Assembly (NCBI GenBank): GCA_008828725.1
Contig: MEHQ01001158.1
Coordinates: forward strand, 620,015-684,014
Length of the DNA stretch: 64,000 nucleotides
Direction: 5' to 3'
DNA from: Saccharina japonica
Lineage: Eukaryota; Sar; Phaeophyceae; Laminariales; Laminariaceae
Position numbers and translations under genes: made by a program. The notes beneath the pieces are model-generated. The model did not search any database. It was not told where the DNA came from and saw only the letters and a program-made list of their open reading frames with translations. Shown piece by piece: positions 12,099 to 24,392 of the stretch; the stretch's first letter is position 1, and each line of letters starts with the position of its first letter.

Positions 12099-12290
12099 AA
12101 ACATCAAAATATGAAAACATCAAAATATGAAAACATCAAAATATGAAAACATCAAAATATGAAAACATCAAAATATGAAAACATCAAAATGTCAAGACAG
12201 CAAAATGTCGAAACATCAAAATGTCAAAACATCAACATATCAAACCATCAAAACATCAAAACATCAAAACATCAAAACATGCATACCAGG
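12099..12290. repeat. (CATCAAAATATGAAAA)n minisatellite
   Basis: Five near-identical 16-bp units run into shorter CATCAAAA-type units. The tract lies downstream of the helicase stop. Confidence 0.9.
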
Positions 12291-13137
12291 TATATTTTAC
12301 CTGGTATGATGATCGACGGGAACTTGGCAGTTACTACCTGGTATATTCCTGGTATTCGACAATATGGTTGGGATCACTACTGTGTGTGCGATACCAATGG
12401 AATAAGTAGCCCAAACCCTAACCTTACCCCAAGCCAATCAGATCCAGTCAGCCATTGAACAGCCTCTTGTCTCGTACGACACTGCCTGTGTACGTCAATC
12501 GTTGTACCATGGCATCGAATAACTGGCGAACTCTACTATACACTGCCTGTGATGACCACAGTTTAGCATCGGCCATTCAGTCCGTAGTCCTTAATAATCT
12601 TTACAGTAGTAGTAGTAGTCCTTAACACGAAGCACGAAGCAAACACCCCGGGCTGGTGGGTGGGGTAGGAGATATTTCCGAAGAATCAGCCGTTTTGTTG
12701 TGTACCTACAATAGTGGTAGTTTTTGGCCGCTTTTTTGCAGCCCCAAGCATAACTAAAAAAACATATTATACGTACGAGTATACACCTCCGTCCATACCT
12801 CCGTCCAACCTTGAATGTTAACACCTAGGGAACAGCAGGGCAAGCACATGGCCCTGCTATACAGTGTATATGTTATATATATGTACGAGGTAGCGGTCGC
12901 TATTATTATAGGATCTCGCACAACAGGGTGTTGATGGTTGATGGTATACGATAACTATTTAGTTTTGTCGTCAATAACTGTGTGTTTGTTGGTGTGATCC
13001 CCTCTTGGTTTTATCGTGATTGGTCGAACGAAACAATCAATGATCAATCGCCGGCGGTCCTTAGTACTGACTGTAGAAGTTCTAGTGTAATTCGGCCCCT
13101 TTTCCATTTCATTTTCATTTACTACAGTATAGTAGGT

Positions 13138-13478
13138 CGGACAGGTCACATATCTAGATCACGGGATCCTAACCTGCCGTTACGCACAATGTCCCGATCT
13201 AGATCATGGGATCCTATAAACTGCCGTTACTATATGTCGCGATCTAGATCATGGAGTCCTAATCTGCCGTTACGAGATAGATGTTGTGCAGGATCTACAG
13301 TATACGCATACTTGTACAGACCCAACCCAGCAAACATGTGTGCTTAAAGTTAGAAGATCACATGCATGCATCATGCATGCAGATTATTCGCCCCCCACCC
13401 GGAAGCACGAGCCAGATCATACCAGGTACATCATAACAGGAATAATTGAATGTATCTGCGCTGCAGAAATATCTAGAT
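13138..13478 (+). repeat. Dispersed 'CAGATCATA' repeat, copy 3
   Basis: It carries GATCTAGATCATGGGATCCT units repeated about three times with CTGCCGTTAC, then ACAGACCCAACCCAGCAAAC and a CACCCGGAAGCACGAGCCAG block. It is longer than the other copies because the GATCTAGATCAT/CTGCCGTTA part is itself tandemly repeated. Confidence 0.65.
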
Positions 13479-15809
13479 AATTGATTACGTAGTAAGTAAA
13501 AGTGGGGATCGATCGGTGATCTTTCCGATATATACGACGAGTGTGACGTAACTTTTTTTCTGAAACCGTTTTTGGGGTCAACGTGCTGTTTGCGGTTCAC
13601 GCCTCCTTCTTCTTCTGTCAGCTGTGTGTGGCAGATAGGAGCCCTCCAACCGACATCAAAGCTAGCAAGCAACATCCAAGCAAGGGAATGTCAAGTGAAC
13701 GTCCGTCACAGCCAGGACCAAAATGTCCCGCGCGCCGCTGATGACAAGTCGTGTGCATACATACACATAAACATACTACGTACGTCGTACGTGCGTACTA
13801 CCACCGTGTAAACAGGCAAGATGAAGAGGATGACATACACGACCCTCGGAAGGATATACATAAGGACTTGTCCAAGCAAGCAAGCTGATTTCCTCGACAG
13901 CGGGGAGGAGAGAGAGAGAGGGGGATAAAGTGCAAACACACACGTCGAGCAATATGCAATTCATCCATTCGTCTACCTATATGGGAAAATATGTTGATGA
14001 GATCGTTCCAAATATTTTTCCATGTGTGTTGATTTTTGGATATGTTCGAGAAAATCGGTTCGGAAATTCATATCCCAGGGGTGTATCTTGTCGGTTGTAT
14101 CTTGTATCTTGTACTGACTGTATGTTGTGCGTTTTGCCCGGGCCATGTTCATCCCTGGTACTCTGTGCCAGGTACTTATAATGTATCCGTACGCGTGCAT
14201 AGTAGATAGATGCCATATAATACGTGCGCGTACGTAGCTCGATTTGATCGAGTTGTCGTCTTGGCTATGAGTACGGCTGGCTACGTCGTATGTGGGGTTG
14301 GGTGTGAATTCGTTTTTCGCTATTTTTTTTATTATCAATTCAAAATTGAATGACAAAGAAAAACAGAATTGTTATCGAACATTTGAAATCGCCTAGGATC
14401 CACGTCGACATTCTGCTGTATGTTCGTACCGTCTCTCAACGCGAAGGCCTGCGCATCACAGGGGAAACACGTTACCCCACGACATGCCTTCTCTCCAGTT
14501 ACACTCGTCTTTCTGTTAGCTGTATGAACGGATCATGGCAGTTTCAGGAAGAAGGGTTCGCTTTTACGTACCCTGCTGGTACGTAGCTTTTGCTTCTTCT
14601 CCTGTCGTGTATCGGAAGAAAACATGATGGGACAACACCAAGGACAACAAAACACTCGAATAAAAAAGAAAAACAGAACAAAATAAAATAAAAATGGAAA
14701 AAAATAAAATAAAAATGGAAAAAAATAAAATGAAACCGCCGTTTTTGTACTAATAACAAGTAATATAAGTTTCATTTCCTTCTGACAGTCTATGAGATAG
14801 CTCAGAAAAAAATGTCACAAAAAACTACGAGTATAGACTTGGTATAGACTTGGTATAGACAAAAACTACTGCTGTTGTTGTTGGTCCTGTAGAGCACTTA
14901 CTCGTACAACATAACCCACAAGTTCCCTGCTTGCTTTGGCACCGGGCGCGCCCTCCCACCAAGCAAGCCGTGGTGTCGGTAGCTTCTTATCGCTTGGTGG
15001 TATACGTGTCTGCAGCGTATCGGAGCCCGCGGCTGGACTCTTGCTGCTGGTGGCGTAAACAGCAGCGAGCAAGCAGGTCGTCAGCACAACAAGGTACGAT
15101 CATGTTAAAAAAACGTATGTTTGAATCGCGATCCAGCTACGTGAGCACCGGGCGCGATGCTGCTGCTGTCCTGTACACGAAGGAGCGGTGTGACATGGTT
15201 TACGGTCTGCTTTGTGCTCCTACGATCATATCGTAGGCGTACAGTTCGCTGAATCGTGTCTTTGTCTGCTGAAGCCGCATCTAATAAGTACAAACTGATG
15301 TACTGGTACTCGTAGTACTTGTGCTGATCCAAACGGAATAATTCAGTCGTTTGTTTGAACAAGACCACAGCAACGTAGCAAGGAACCCAGCAGCGACACG
15401 TGGTTTCGGATTGTGTGCGGCGCTATACGTACAGCTGTCCAGCAACACACACCCGTAGAAGCGCTGAAGCTCGTACCCACGCGCTACCCGCTACCCCGTG
15501 TAGCTTTAGTCTACAGCAGTGGCCTACCTCATGGGAACGTAGCTACCAGGTACAAAATGCGCATCGTTTGTTGCATCATAGGCTTGCTGCAGGTCTTTTT
15601 TTATACCTCGTTGCTCGTGGAGAAAAAAAAAAATATCCAACTTCCAGAAAAATATGATTTGCTTCGTACTCGTACCAGGTACCAGGTATTCATTTCACCA
15701 ACAAGGCGAGGTACGCACGGTAGGTAAAAACCTCAAAATCTTTCTTTGCACGACACTTTTCTTCTTTGATTGCCCGTTGACTGCTACCGGTACGTGCATA
15801 CAGGGAGGG

Positions 15810-18800
15810 ATGGATTCCCGCCTGATGGAAGTTGCGGCGGACGCCCCTGGGCTCGCGCTCAGGATAGGCTCCGCCGTGTCAGACTTGGCAGCCTTCGTCG
15901 TCGACATCGGGCAGGACTTTCCGTTGATCTACGTGGTTCTCAAGACCCTCAAGAACATCCGGGACAAGGTGGACACCATCAAGAGCAACCAGGCGGCGCT
16001 CGATGCGCTGCACCAGCGCTGCGCGTGCATCACCGCCTGCGTCATTGTCAAGTGCAGGCGCAGCCCGCCGTCGGAGGTTGACATCACGCCTCTCGCCGAG
16101 ATGATCGAGGAAGTGCACGGGTTGGTGGAGAGGTTCAGCCTGCGAACGAGGATCTCGCGGATCCTGAAAGCTTCGGGCGACAAGGTTGAGATCGTGCGCA
16201 TGCACGAGCGGATTGGGGAGCTGACGGATGACATGGGCCTGGCGGGGATACTGGCGGTGGAGCGGGATGTGAACGACCTCAAGGGGCTCTTGGTGAGTTG
16301 TGTCGTATAACAGGGAGCAGGGAACGCTCGAATGCTCGTTTTTCATGATAAGCTCTGTGGGGACAATATTAATCATGTGTGTCTGGTGTTCGTAGTTGTA
16401 TGTGCGCAGAAAACAAGGAAATATTAATTGACATCGTTGGCTTGCGCTGCCTGTGTTACAATTTTATTTTTCAGAAATCGAACGTATACCCTCAACACAC
16501 ATATTTGGTTCTGCTTTACAGTATACAAACATGAATTCACGTCGCTGGCCCTCGCTGACTGATGCTATTTTGCTCTATTAATATAGTCGTAATCGTACCT
16601 GGGTACCTTGGTGCCTGGTACCTGATTCGGATACGCAACTGCGATACTGCAGTTATTGCCGTGTCATACTGCTATTGAAAAGCGGCTGTATCATTATCTG
16701 GTACTCTGCACTCTGTACGAGAAGTCTCCCCAAGAGATAAACTTTATTTAGGCATACTATTTTCTATACAAAAGAGACACTTTATTTAGGCATACTATTT
16801 TCTATACAAGAGAGAAACTTTATTTAGGCATAGTATTTTCTATATAAACCAAAATGCAGCGTAAAATACTGAACATCTCTACGAGTCTAAGTAAATAAAT
16901 ACGCACCCTTGTTGCATTCTGTAGTGTGGCGGTAACTCAGATGCGGGCGATCCCTTTGACGCCGTGTCACGACCGTACAAGTAGTACACTATCATCATCG
17001 CTAATAGTACAGTTAAGGGTACGGAATACTAAAGTTTATATGTGTACCGTAGGTCCTATTTAATACGGCCCCTCGTAATAGTGAGATAGGGAGCTGCTCG
17101 TCCACCCCCTGTACGTGGTGCCAGAATTTGCGTCGCAAATTTTCCTTAATTGGTCATGCCTTTTGACTACCACCTCTGATTTCGATTTTAATAACATATT
17201 CATGATGTCCGCGTCAACGCCAAAAATATCAATCATCCCCCCCCCCCTTATTTTTTCGCTGGCGTTACGATAATGTATGTATGGGTCCTATGAGGGCTAA
17301 TTGACGAAACCTGCAAGGGGGTATGTACGCGTGTATCATAACCCTAAGCAAGATCCTAACGTGTTCGTATTGCACCTCTCTTTTCGTTACCTCCCTCCTC
17401 TCCGTCCGATCGTCAGGCAACCGTTGACACAAAAGCAGACCAAATCTTAACCCGGCTGCCGAAGCCGCCAGCGAAACTGGCCAAGGTGCCCAAGGCGACC
17501 CCGGCGCAAAAAACCTGGCACATAAAGCGGCAGCGCGTCATGGACACCGTGTGCGAGGGCCTCTTCCGCGAGGGAGGGCCGCACCACGTCGGGCTCGTGG
17601 GTGACAGCGGCTCGGGCAAGACTACCGCGGCGTCCGAGATCGTCCGGAGCTCGGAAGTGCAGGAGTTTTTTTCTGACGGCATCGTCTGGCTGTCCGTGGA
17701 CAAGGGAGCCAAAGCGAGGCTCCCGTCCCTGATGTTAGACCTCGCTAGAATGGTGCACGAAGACATCGGGGGAAGCTTGGGAAAGCCTCCGAGCAGCAGT
17801 AAGGGCGGCGCGGGGTACACGAAGGACGTCATGGAAGGCCGCCACGGGGGGGGGAAGAAACTGAGGTGTCTGCTGGTGGCGGACAATGTCTGGGAGAAGA
17901 AAGTGGTCGCGCGGCTAAGGAAGACGGGGATGTGGGTCCTCACGACGACCCGAGACGAGCGACTCGTAGAGGGCGGGTGCGGCGAGGCGGTGGTGATCGA
18001 CGAGATGTCGGAGGAGGACGCCGAGTCCGTGCTCATCGGAGCGTCGGAGCTGCCGGCGGGGTCCCACCTGCCGGAGGCCGCCAAAGAAGTCGCCTCGCTG
18101 TGCGGTCGCGTGGCGATGGACCTAGCCTTCGTCGGCAGATGGAGCACCACCCGCGGCAGGGAAGACCCCCTGGCTTGGTCGGAATCTGCGGAGAAAATTC
18201 GCGTCGAGCTGGAGAAGGCGGCAGCGGTGGAGGCGGCGGCCGGGAGGGGACAGGGGGCGGGGGCGAAGCTCGCAGAGGTGGGGCTATTGGCGGGGGGGGG
18301 GGCGGACGCGGGAGGGGGGGCGGCGGAGGGGGGGTCCGATTCGGACCGCGATGGCGAAGACAATGCGCGCGCGAAACAACGGCGCGCCATTCTTCGTGCG
18401 GGGTTCGATCACCTCGCTACCGGCACGGACGACGACCGGGTGCAGAGGCTGTATCTGTCTCTGGCGGTCATCCCGGACGGCCACGCCTTCGACGTGAAAG
18501 ACGCAGCGGCCCTCCTGTACGACAGGGAAGGCAGCGCGGAAGACCAGGAGGCCGTGGGAGAGGTGGTGGAGACTCTGGAACGGTGGGCCGTGCTGAGGGC
18601 AGTGGGCGGCGGGAAGTACCGGATGCACGACGCGCACTCAAGCTTTGCCAGGGATAGCCTCATGGACCGTGAGAACGTGCGTGGGCCGGCGGTGGAGCGG
18701 TGGGTGGAGCACATCTCTTCCCTGGAATATCTCAGGTCCCTGGACACCTTCGCGATGATGGGACTGTGGTGGGCCCTGGAATGCGTGGGGGAAGACTCTT

Positions 18801-19711
18801 GGCGCGGGAGCCACCGGCCCTACGAGGAGGAGCTGAAGGGCGTGGCCGACTCGGACCCTCTCTGCCGCGAGTCTCTGGCGGCCGTGGCGCGGTTTCGATG
18901 CGCCAAGGGAGACTGGGCTGGGGAGAAGGTCGCGTACGAGAGGCTGCTCCGGGTGGAGAGACAATATTTGGGCCCCCACGACCCGACCATCGTGAACACG
19001 CTCTGGCACCTCGGGAACTGCGCCGAGAGAATGGAAAACCCGAAGGAGGCGAAGGAGTGGCGGCAGCGGGAGTACGAGACTGTCCACCTCGCCTTGGCCA
19101 GAATCCGCGCGCAGGATGGAGGAGGAGGAGGAGGGGGCAACGAGAGCGAGAAGAGCACCGCGGATGGACTGAGATCTCTGGCGTCCGGCATGCTGAGACT
19201 GGCGCCGGGGAGGCTCGACGAAGCTGAGAAGCTCCTGAGGAGGGCTGTGGAGATCGAGGGGGCGAGGCTGGGGCCGGACGATGTGCAGCTGGCCGGGACG
19301 CTGCACCAGCTGGGGGTGTGCGTCCGCGAGGCGGGGAGGAAGCAGGAAGCGGAGGCCATATTGCGCCGCGTCCTGGAAATCAAGGAGTCCAAACTGGGGC
19401 CCGCGAACGTGTACGTGGCCGTCACCCTGCACGAGCTCGGCGTGTGCGTACGGCAGACCGGGCGCGTGAAAGAAGCGGAGGTATTTCTCCGGCGGGCGTT
19501 GGACATCTGGCAGGGGAAGCTCGGGCTCGCCAACGGGTGCATCGCCTACACGCAGCGGGAGTTGCGCATGTGCGTTCCGAAGGGGGGGGACGGGGGTGGC
19601 CGGGCGGTGTCGCATGCGCTGCACAAGTCTAACCGGTTGAAGCCGGGGGGAAGAGGGGCGTTGGTTTTTGTCGTTCTTGTGTTGGCGTTGCTCGGGAGGT
19701 GTGTGATGTAA
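15810..19711 (+). CDS. NB-ARC-TPR STAND NTPase, candidate intracellular immune receptor
   Basis: Exon 1 (15810-16292) and exon 2 (17417-19711, TAA) join in phase 0 across an intron with GTGAGT donor and CGTCAG acceptor, giving about 925 aa. Exon 1 encodes 161 mainly helical residues of a signalling-type N-terminal domain, possibly a HeLo/MLKL-like bundle (inference). Exon 2 shows a P-loop GDSGSGKTT (about 223-231), kinase-2 LLVADNVW (about 313-320), RNBS-B-like TTTRD (about 337), a CGRVAMDLAFVG block in the GLPL position, a glycine-rich linker (about 434-469) and an MHD motif (about 564-566). TPR-like helices lie at about 645-725, and two clear 42-residue kinesin-light-chain-type repeats (LGPDDVQLAGTLHQLGVCV; LGPANVYVAVTLHELGVCV) follow. 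The C-terminus has a hydrophobic ALVFVVLVLALLG (about 909-921). The ATG has purine at -3 and G at +4. Family knowledge: STAND proteins switch with nucleotide state; ligand and partner are unknown. Confidence 0.85.
16740..16850. repeat. Three 37-39 bp tandem units in NB-ARC-TPR intron
   Basis: Units of ACTTTATTTAGGCATACTAT plus TTTCTATACAAAAGAGA repeat three times, the last slightly diverged. They lie in the single intron (16293-17416). Confidence 0.9.
17010..17082 (-). mobile_element. Truncated MITE-like element, family A
   Basis: Only the GTGTACCGTAGGTCCTATTT ... CCCCTCGTAATAG half is recognisable. It lies in the NB-ARC-TPR intron. Confidence 0.6.
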
Positions 19712-21944
19712 ACGTCGGTCGGTGTGGATTGGGGGCGTGCGAGTGTCGGCTCGAAACGCTCTTTGTTTCTTGACGGGGGTAGAGCCATAACTTTGAAACT
19801 TTTCCCTCGGCGTTGCGGATGTGCGGACGAAGCAGCATGTCCGCGTTCTGTCCTGGCGTGCTGCAGTAGAATGAAACGGGCTCCTCCCGTTTTTTTGTTT
19901 TTGTGGAGTATTACAAACGCGTCAGTCAGCTGTGAGTTCGGCATAACAGTTGGTCGATATTCTCAGCGTTTTGCAAGCTGCGTGATACTTTTTTTCTAGA
20001 CCGAGAGAGAGATAGAGGTACGTCGTGTCAGTTGATGGCTCGAAAGTCGGTGTCGTGAGTGCGCCTGTGTTTTTGTCACCCTTCCCTCCTTTCTGCCACA
20101 TTGCCTTCACGGTCAGCATGCTGTACATTTGTGTGTGGGGCTCTTTGTATATAGTTTTGAGCGGCAACCGCTCCGTTTTTGGAAGAAGAACAAAAACGTC
20201 GGTTTGGTGCGAAATACCAAATCGGTATATATTGGCTGCCGTCGGAGCGGACCGTACTACAGAATATTCCTGGTGCCTGATATACAACAGGTTTCAGTTG
20301 TAACATCTGAGCTGAGAACGAGGGTCTCGGGCTAGTCTGGGTTGCCGGTCGGCTTAGGAGAAAATATCGAAGAAAAGATAAAAGATAGGCACGAGTTTCG
20401 TGTTTTGGTGGTATGCTATAGTGTAGAGTACTGAATGTACAAAACGTGAACCTATTTTTGACTGTTGTTACGGTCGGGGTACTATTAGTTGGCGCGGCAG
20501 TGTGTACGGTCGAGGGAAGAAGTGGTATCGCATCATATATACGTAGAGTACGTATATAGGTACGCTACTCGTAGGTGTTAATAGTTTTATCGCCTCGTGT
20601 CGGCATGATTGTGAGTGTTTTTACGTATTCATTAGTACTACAGGAATAACGTTTTTTGATAGGGGGCGGACTGAGAGGCGATTCGATTAGTTGAATGGAA
20701 TATAAACAGACAAAAAAAACACGATCGATGCGTGGTTTGGTATGCTGAGACCGCTAGCGATTAGAGTGTGACTCCATTGTTTGAGGTGAGGCATCTGTTT
20801 GTTGTTTATACGAGGTACTGTAGATCATGTCTGCATACGACACGGTTTGCGGATGATTTTTGGAGTTTGGGACTGCCCTCGCAGATCACTACGTACTGTC
20901 CGTAAGAAATACCAGTGGAGAAAGCAAAACTGCAGAGTAGGTAAGATTAGTTTGTTAGGTTGGGTTAGGGCACCAGGTGGTGACGCTATTGATAAAGAGG
21001 CGTGTTTGGGTTCTGTTAGATGCACCAGATAGTGAAGCTTTTAGCGTAATCTAGAGGTTTGTTTCTGCTATGTTACTATACACGTACAGCGGATGGTAAA
21101 AAAGCGAAAAAAACAGAACAAACAAATCATGTTTTATATTGCGTATCATATGATAGCGCACCAGAGTTTACCACAGTCATTCGAAGGGACAACGTAGCGC
21201 TGCCTTACAGCAAGCGAAATTCGATTGACACTCTGTGGACACTCTGTGATACAGTAGATATAGGCGTGAATGCGTCATCTCACGCTGCAACTACACATAA
21301 TAACTAACGTTATGCCATGTTCAGGGCGAGTAACATCAGTTCGTGCTGGGTTACGCTTTCTTCCGTAATCACACATACTTGAGCAGAACTAAACTCGTTC
21401 GTTCGTGTTTCTTAAACCGTGTTCAGTAAACACCCGCGTGGTTAATGCCAGACGCCAAATCTTTTCCTCCCACCTTTACACGCACAGCTGGCTTCATAAT
21501 CTAGGGGAAACATTGGTAGCGGCTGACTGCCGTTCCCCTTCCACTTCAAGGGTGCAGCAGGGAGCTTCCGACAGCTTGACACTCCTACATGCGGGTGATA
21601 CCCTGTACCTACCGTAGTATGGGTGAGCATCGTATTTACTTGCAGTATCCAATCACCTCCGCTGAAAAATATTCGGTTTGCGCTGGCGAAATATGGCACC
21701 AAGAAAGACTACGAAAACGAAAAGACAAGACCTGTACGCGAACAAGAAAGAGAAGGCATACCATACACACATGCAGCTGTTTGCGGTTGGAAGGCGAAAC
21801 CAGCACGAGGGTGGGGGCTTGGCGCGCACTCCGAGGGGTGAGACTCTGCTGCTTGGTATCGACGCTTGCCGACGAGGGAGAATCGTCTGCTGCTTCGTTG
21901 TGGAATGGTACGTAGCGTTTCAAAGTCGAACTTGCTTCAAAATC

Positions 21945-22335
21945 GCGAAAACAAAAACTCGAGAGTCATGCTTGATAAGAATTGGATGCTCCCTTATTTT
22001 TGTGGGGTCGTGGTGTGTCTTTCGAAATGGCCTCAAAGTCGCAAGAAAAATATGATCGAGAGTAACGATCGAAAAAAAGTGGGCTGGAAACAAGGGGGAT
22101 AAGAAAGACAATACTGTAAAACCGCAACACAAAAAAAACTGCGAGCTTCATGACTGCTAGGAAGTGGACTGGCAGCAAGGGGCACAAGACATACATCCAC
22201 GTACCTGATGCGAAGTGGACACTATTCCAAAATTTGCAAAAAAAAAGTTGAAGAGTCATGCCTGACAGTAAGTCGACAATAATTCGAACTCGCAAAAAAA
22301 AGTTCGAGAGTCATGCCTGACAGGAAACGGACTCG
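21945..22335. repeat. About five tandem units of 70-85 bp
   Basis: Each unit has an A-run followed by a variant of GTTCGAGAGTCATGCCTGAC and a 'GAA.TGGAC' word. The last two are the most alike. No coding frame is kept across units. Confidence 0.65.
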
Positions 22336-22604
22336 AAAAAAAGAACAAGGCAAGGTCCAATTTCCTCTCGAGACCCTATTGAAGTAAAATCTGGAGAATT
22401 TTCTGTGCGATTGGATTGGCGGTATCCGCCCCAAAAGCGCGTCAAGCTGATGCTGGAGAACCACCAACAAAAACCCCCAAAAATGCTTACATCAATAAGA
22501 AACCCGAAAAAAGTTTTTTTGATTAGAAAGCAGGGCAAAGAGAAACCCGTTCCTTTCCTCCCCGCGAAGCCTGCACACACATTGCATTTTTAAGCAACTC
22601 TTTT

Positions 22605-22760
22605 GCTTCCCAGTTCAACTCGCAGGAGCTTTTACACTCAACAAATTTCTGGACAAGCCGTGCTCACAGGTGTCTCCCCCCCCCACCCTCGCCCCAATAC
22701 ACGCCTCCATCGCGCATAGGCTAATTCAGCATTCTCGCGCTTTCGCTGCAAAACCAAAAC
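22605..22760 (+). repeat. Exon-like dispersed repeat, copy 1
   Basis: CAACTCGCAGGAGCTTTTAC leads to TTCTGGACAAGCCGTGCTCA and CAG|GTGTCT, followed by C-rich sequence. The same string occurs at 43311-43384 and 56128-56165. The end looks like an exon/donor boundary in all three. Confidence 0.6.
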
Positions 22761-23177
22761 TAAACACTGCTTTCTTGAGTTGAGTCGGGGCCACTTTTAC
22801 ACGCGAACAGCCGTATCTCACCGCAAGCAAGCCAAAATAAAATAACCATCGCCGCCGCCATCATCACCACCACCACAACTCCTCCCTCCCACCCCACCAA
22901 CACCACCGCCACCCTTGAATGATAGCATTCGTGAGGCGCCTCAACTCCTACCACCGCCACCACCACACTACCAAACACCGCCATCCCTAACCCCGCTAAA
23001 AGGCAGCATCCGTAAAGCGCCTTGTCTCTTCCGCTACGCCCCCCCCCCCCACATCCGGCTTTTAGAGCCCAGGGGAAACCCGAGCGCACAAACCAAGCCT
23101 CATAACCAACCACAAACGAAACAAAATCGGCTACTATCCTGGGGGTCGTCAACAAATTAGGCTTGAGATAGTATACG

Positions 23178-23265
23178 ATACCACTCTGTCCAGAAATACG
23201 AGGACCGTTTGTATACCAATATTTAATAATACAAGCGGTCCTGGTGTTTCCGAAACAGAGAGGTA
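23178..23265. mobile_element. Short inverted-repeat element, family C
   Basis: Starts ATACCACTCTGTCCAGAAAT and ends with the inverse GTGTTTCCGAAACAGAGAGG. The middle is AT-rich. Confidence 0.7.
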
Positions 23266-24392
23266 GCTGTGATGCTGTCATAGCGTTTCCCAAAGGGGCG
23301 GGAAAGGCAGACGGAGTGGCGTACGGCCTTCCCCTGCCACCGTCTCCAAAGGAAGGAACTGCCAACCCTGAGATGTGATAGTAATCATATGTGATGAGAA
23401 AATATGCGCTGGTACGAGGTGGGATTGGATGAGACGGGGATGGGATTTTCCGAGCGCCCGCTCCTCCTCCTGTGCCCCCAAACCTGTCCCACGATGGCGC
23501 CGACCATGACCATGAACATTACTTCAAACGCGGCCATAACCACGACCGAAACCACGACCATGATCATGGATATACCATCCCCATAACCGCGACCATAACG
23601 ATGCTACGACAATGACCATAATCATGATCGGATGGGATCAGGTGGGATGGCGTGTTCCGAGAAATTTCCAATCTTCCTCTTGCGGCAGCGCGGCTCTAAC
23701 CCGTCCCACCATCGTGACAGTTCCCAAAGGGCCATCATAATCCCCAAGATCATGACCGGTTGTACGCCCTGCCGTCGCCGTGCTGGTCGACCCAATCCTG
23801 CAACAATCCAAAGAAGAAACCGTACCGTTACCGTACCGTCGTGGTTCCGTTACCGTTCCGTACCATTACCATACAGCGGTTTCGCCACGAATGCGATTGT
23901 GAAAACACGTCCAACAGGGAAAACACGAGACGGAGGACAACAAACGGACGAAAAAGAGACAGAGAAGTTCACATCAGAAGTCATAGGCGTTACGACAATA
24001 CACCAAAGGCGTGAAACAAAACTATCCTTACATGTCCGTACAGATTGGTATTTTCTTGTGAACTTGTGGTCTGAATCACAGAACCTAAACGAATCTCGTG
24101 ACAGGGGCTAGAGCAGTCACGATAGTAAGACGGGAAAAAAAAAGACAACAGGAAACAAACAACTTACAAAAACACAAAAACAAAAAAAAACGTGAGAGGG
24201 GAGGGGAGGGGAGGGGACGGGGGTGTACTCAATATCATGCATGGCTGTAGTAGTATGACCATAGACTCTCGCATCCCACACAAATACCGGGACAGAGCAC
24301 GTCGAGTTTTCACCCGAGTTGTCACCGAGCAGGCAGACATCGCTACGTAGCACGAAACGAGGGAGGGGATTTAAAGTGGCACCGTCTCGCAC

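Larger units (their letters stand above)
11698..15809. other. Intergenic region between helicase and NB-ARC-TPR genes
   Basis: I see no supportable gene here. It holds a diverged family D hairpin (about 11887-11975), the CATCAAAATATGAAAA minisatellite, a 'CAGATCATA'-family copy (13138-13478), A/T-rich tracts (about 14630-14750), and probably the promoter and a 5' untranslated exon of the NB-ARC-TPR gene. A polypyrimidine-poor CAG at 15801-15803 just before its ATG could be the acceptor of a leader intron. Short open frames here look random. Confidence 0.6.
19712..24392. other. Intergenic region between NB-ARC-TPR gene and NDUFV1 3' end
   Basis: No supportable gene. The first few hundred bases should hold the NB-ARC-TPR 3' UTR. 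Beyond that are a roughly 75-bp tandem repeat (21945-22335), an exon-like dispersed repeat (22605-22760), a family C element (23178-23265), CCA/CAC-rich low-complexity DNA (about 22850-23000) and CATGACCATGA-type repeats (about 23500-23640). The last NDUFV1 exon may be hidden just below 24392. Confidence 0.55.

Noticed and set aside
12159..12458. Frame with repeated QNIKTSKHQN
   Set aside because: Produced by the CATCAAAATATG minisatellite.
17413..19624. Long antisense frames opposite the NB-ARC-TPR exon (325, 328 and 240 codons)
   Set aside because: They are GC-rich shadows of the sense frame, with no domains and Ser/Pro/Arg-biased composition.
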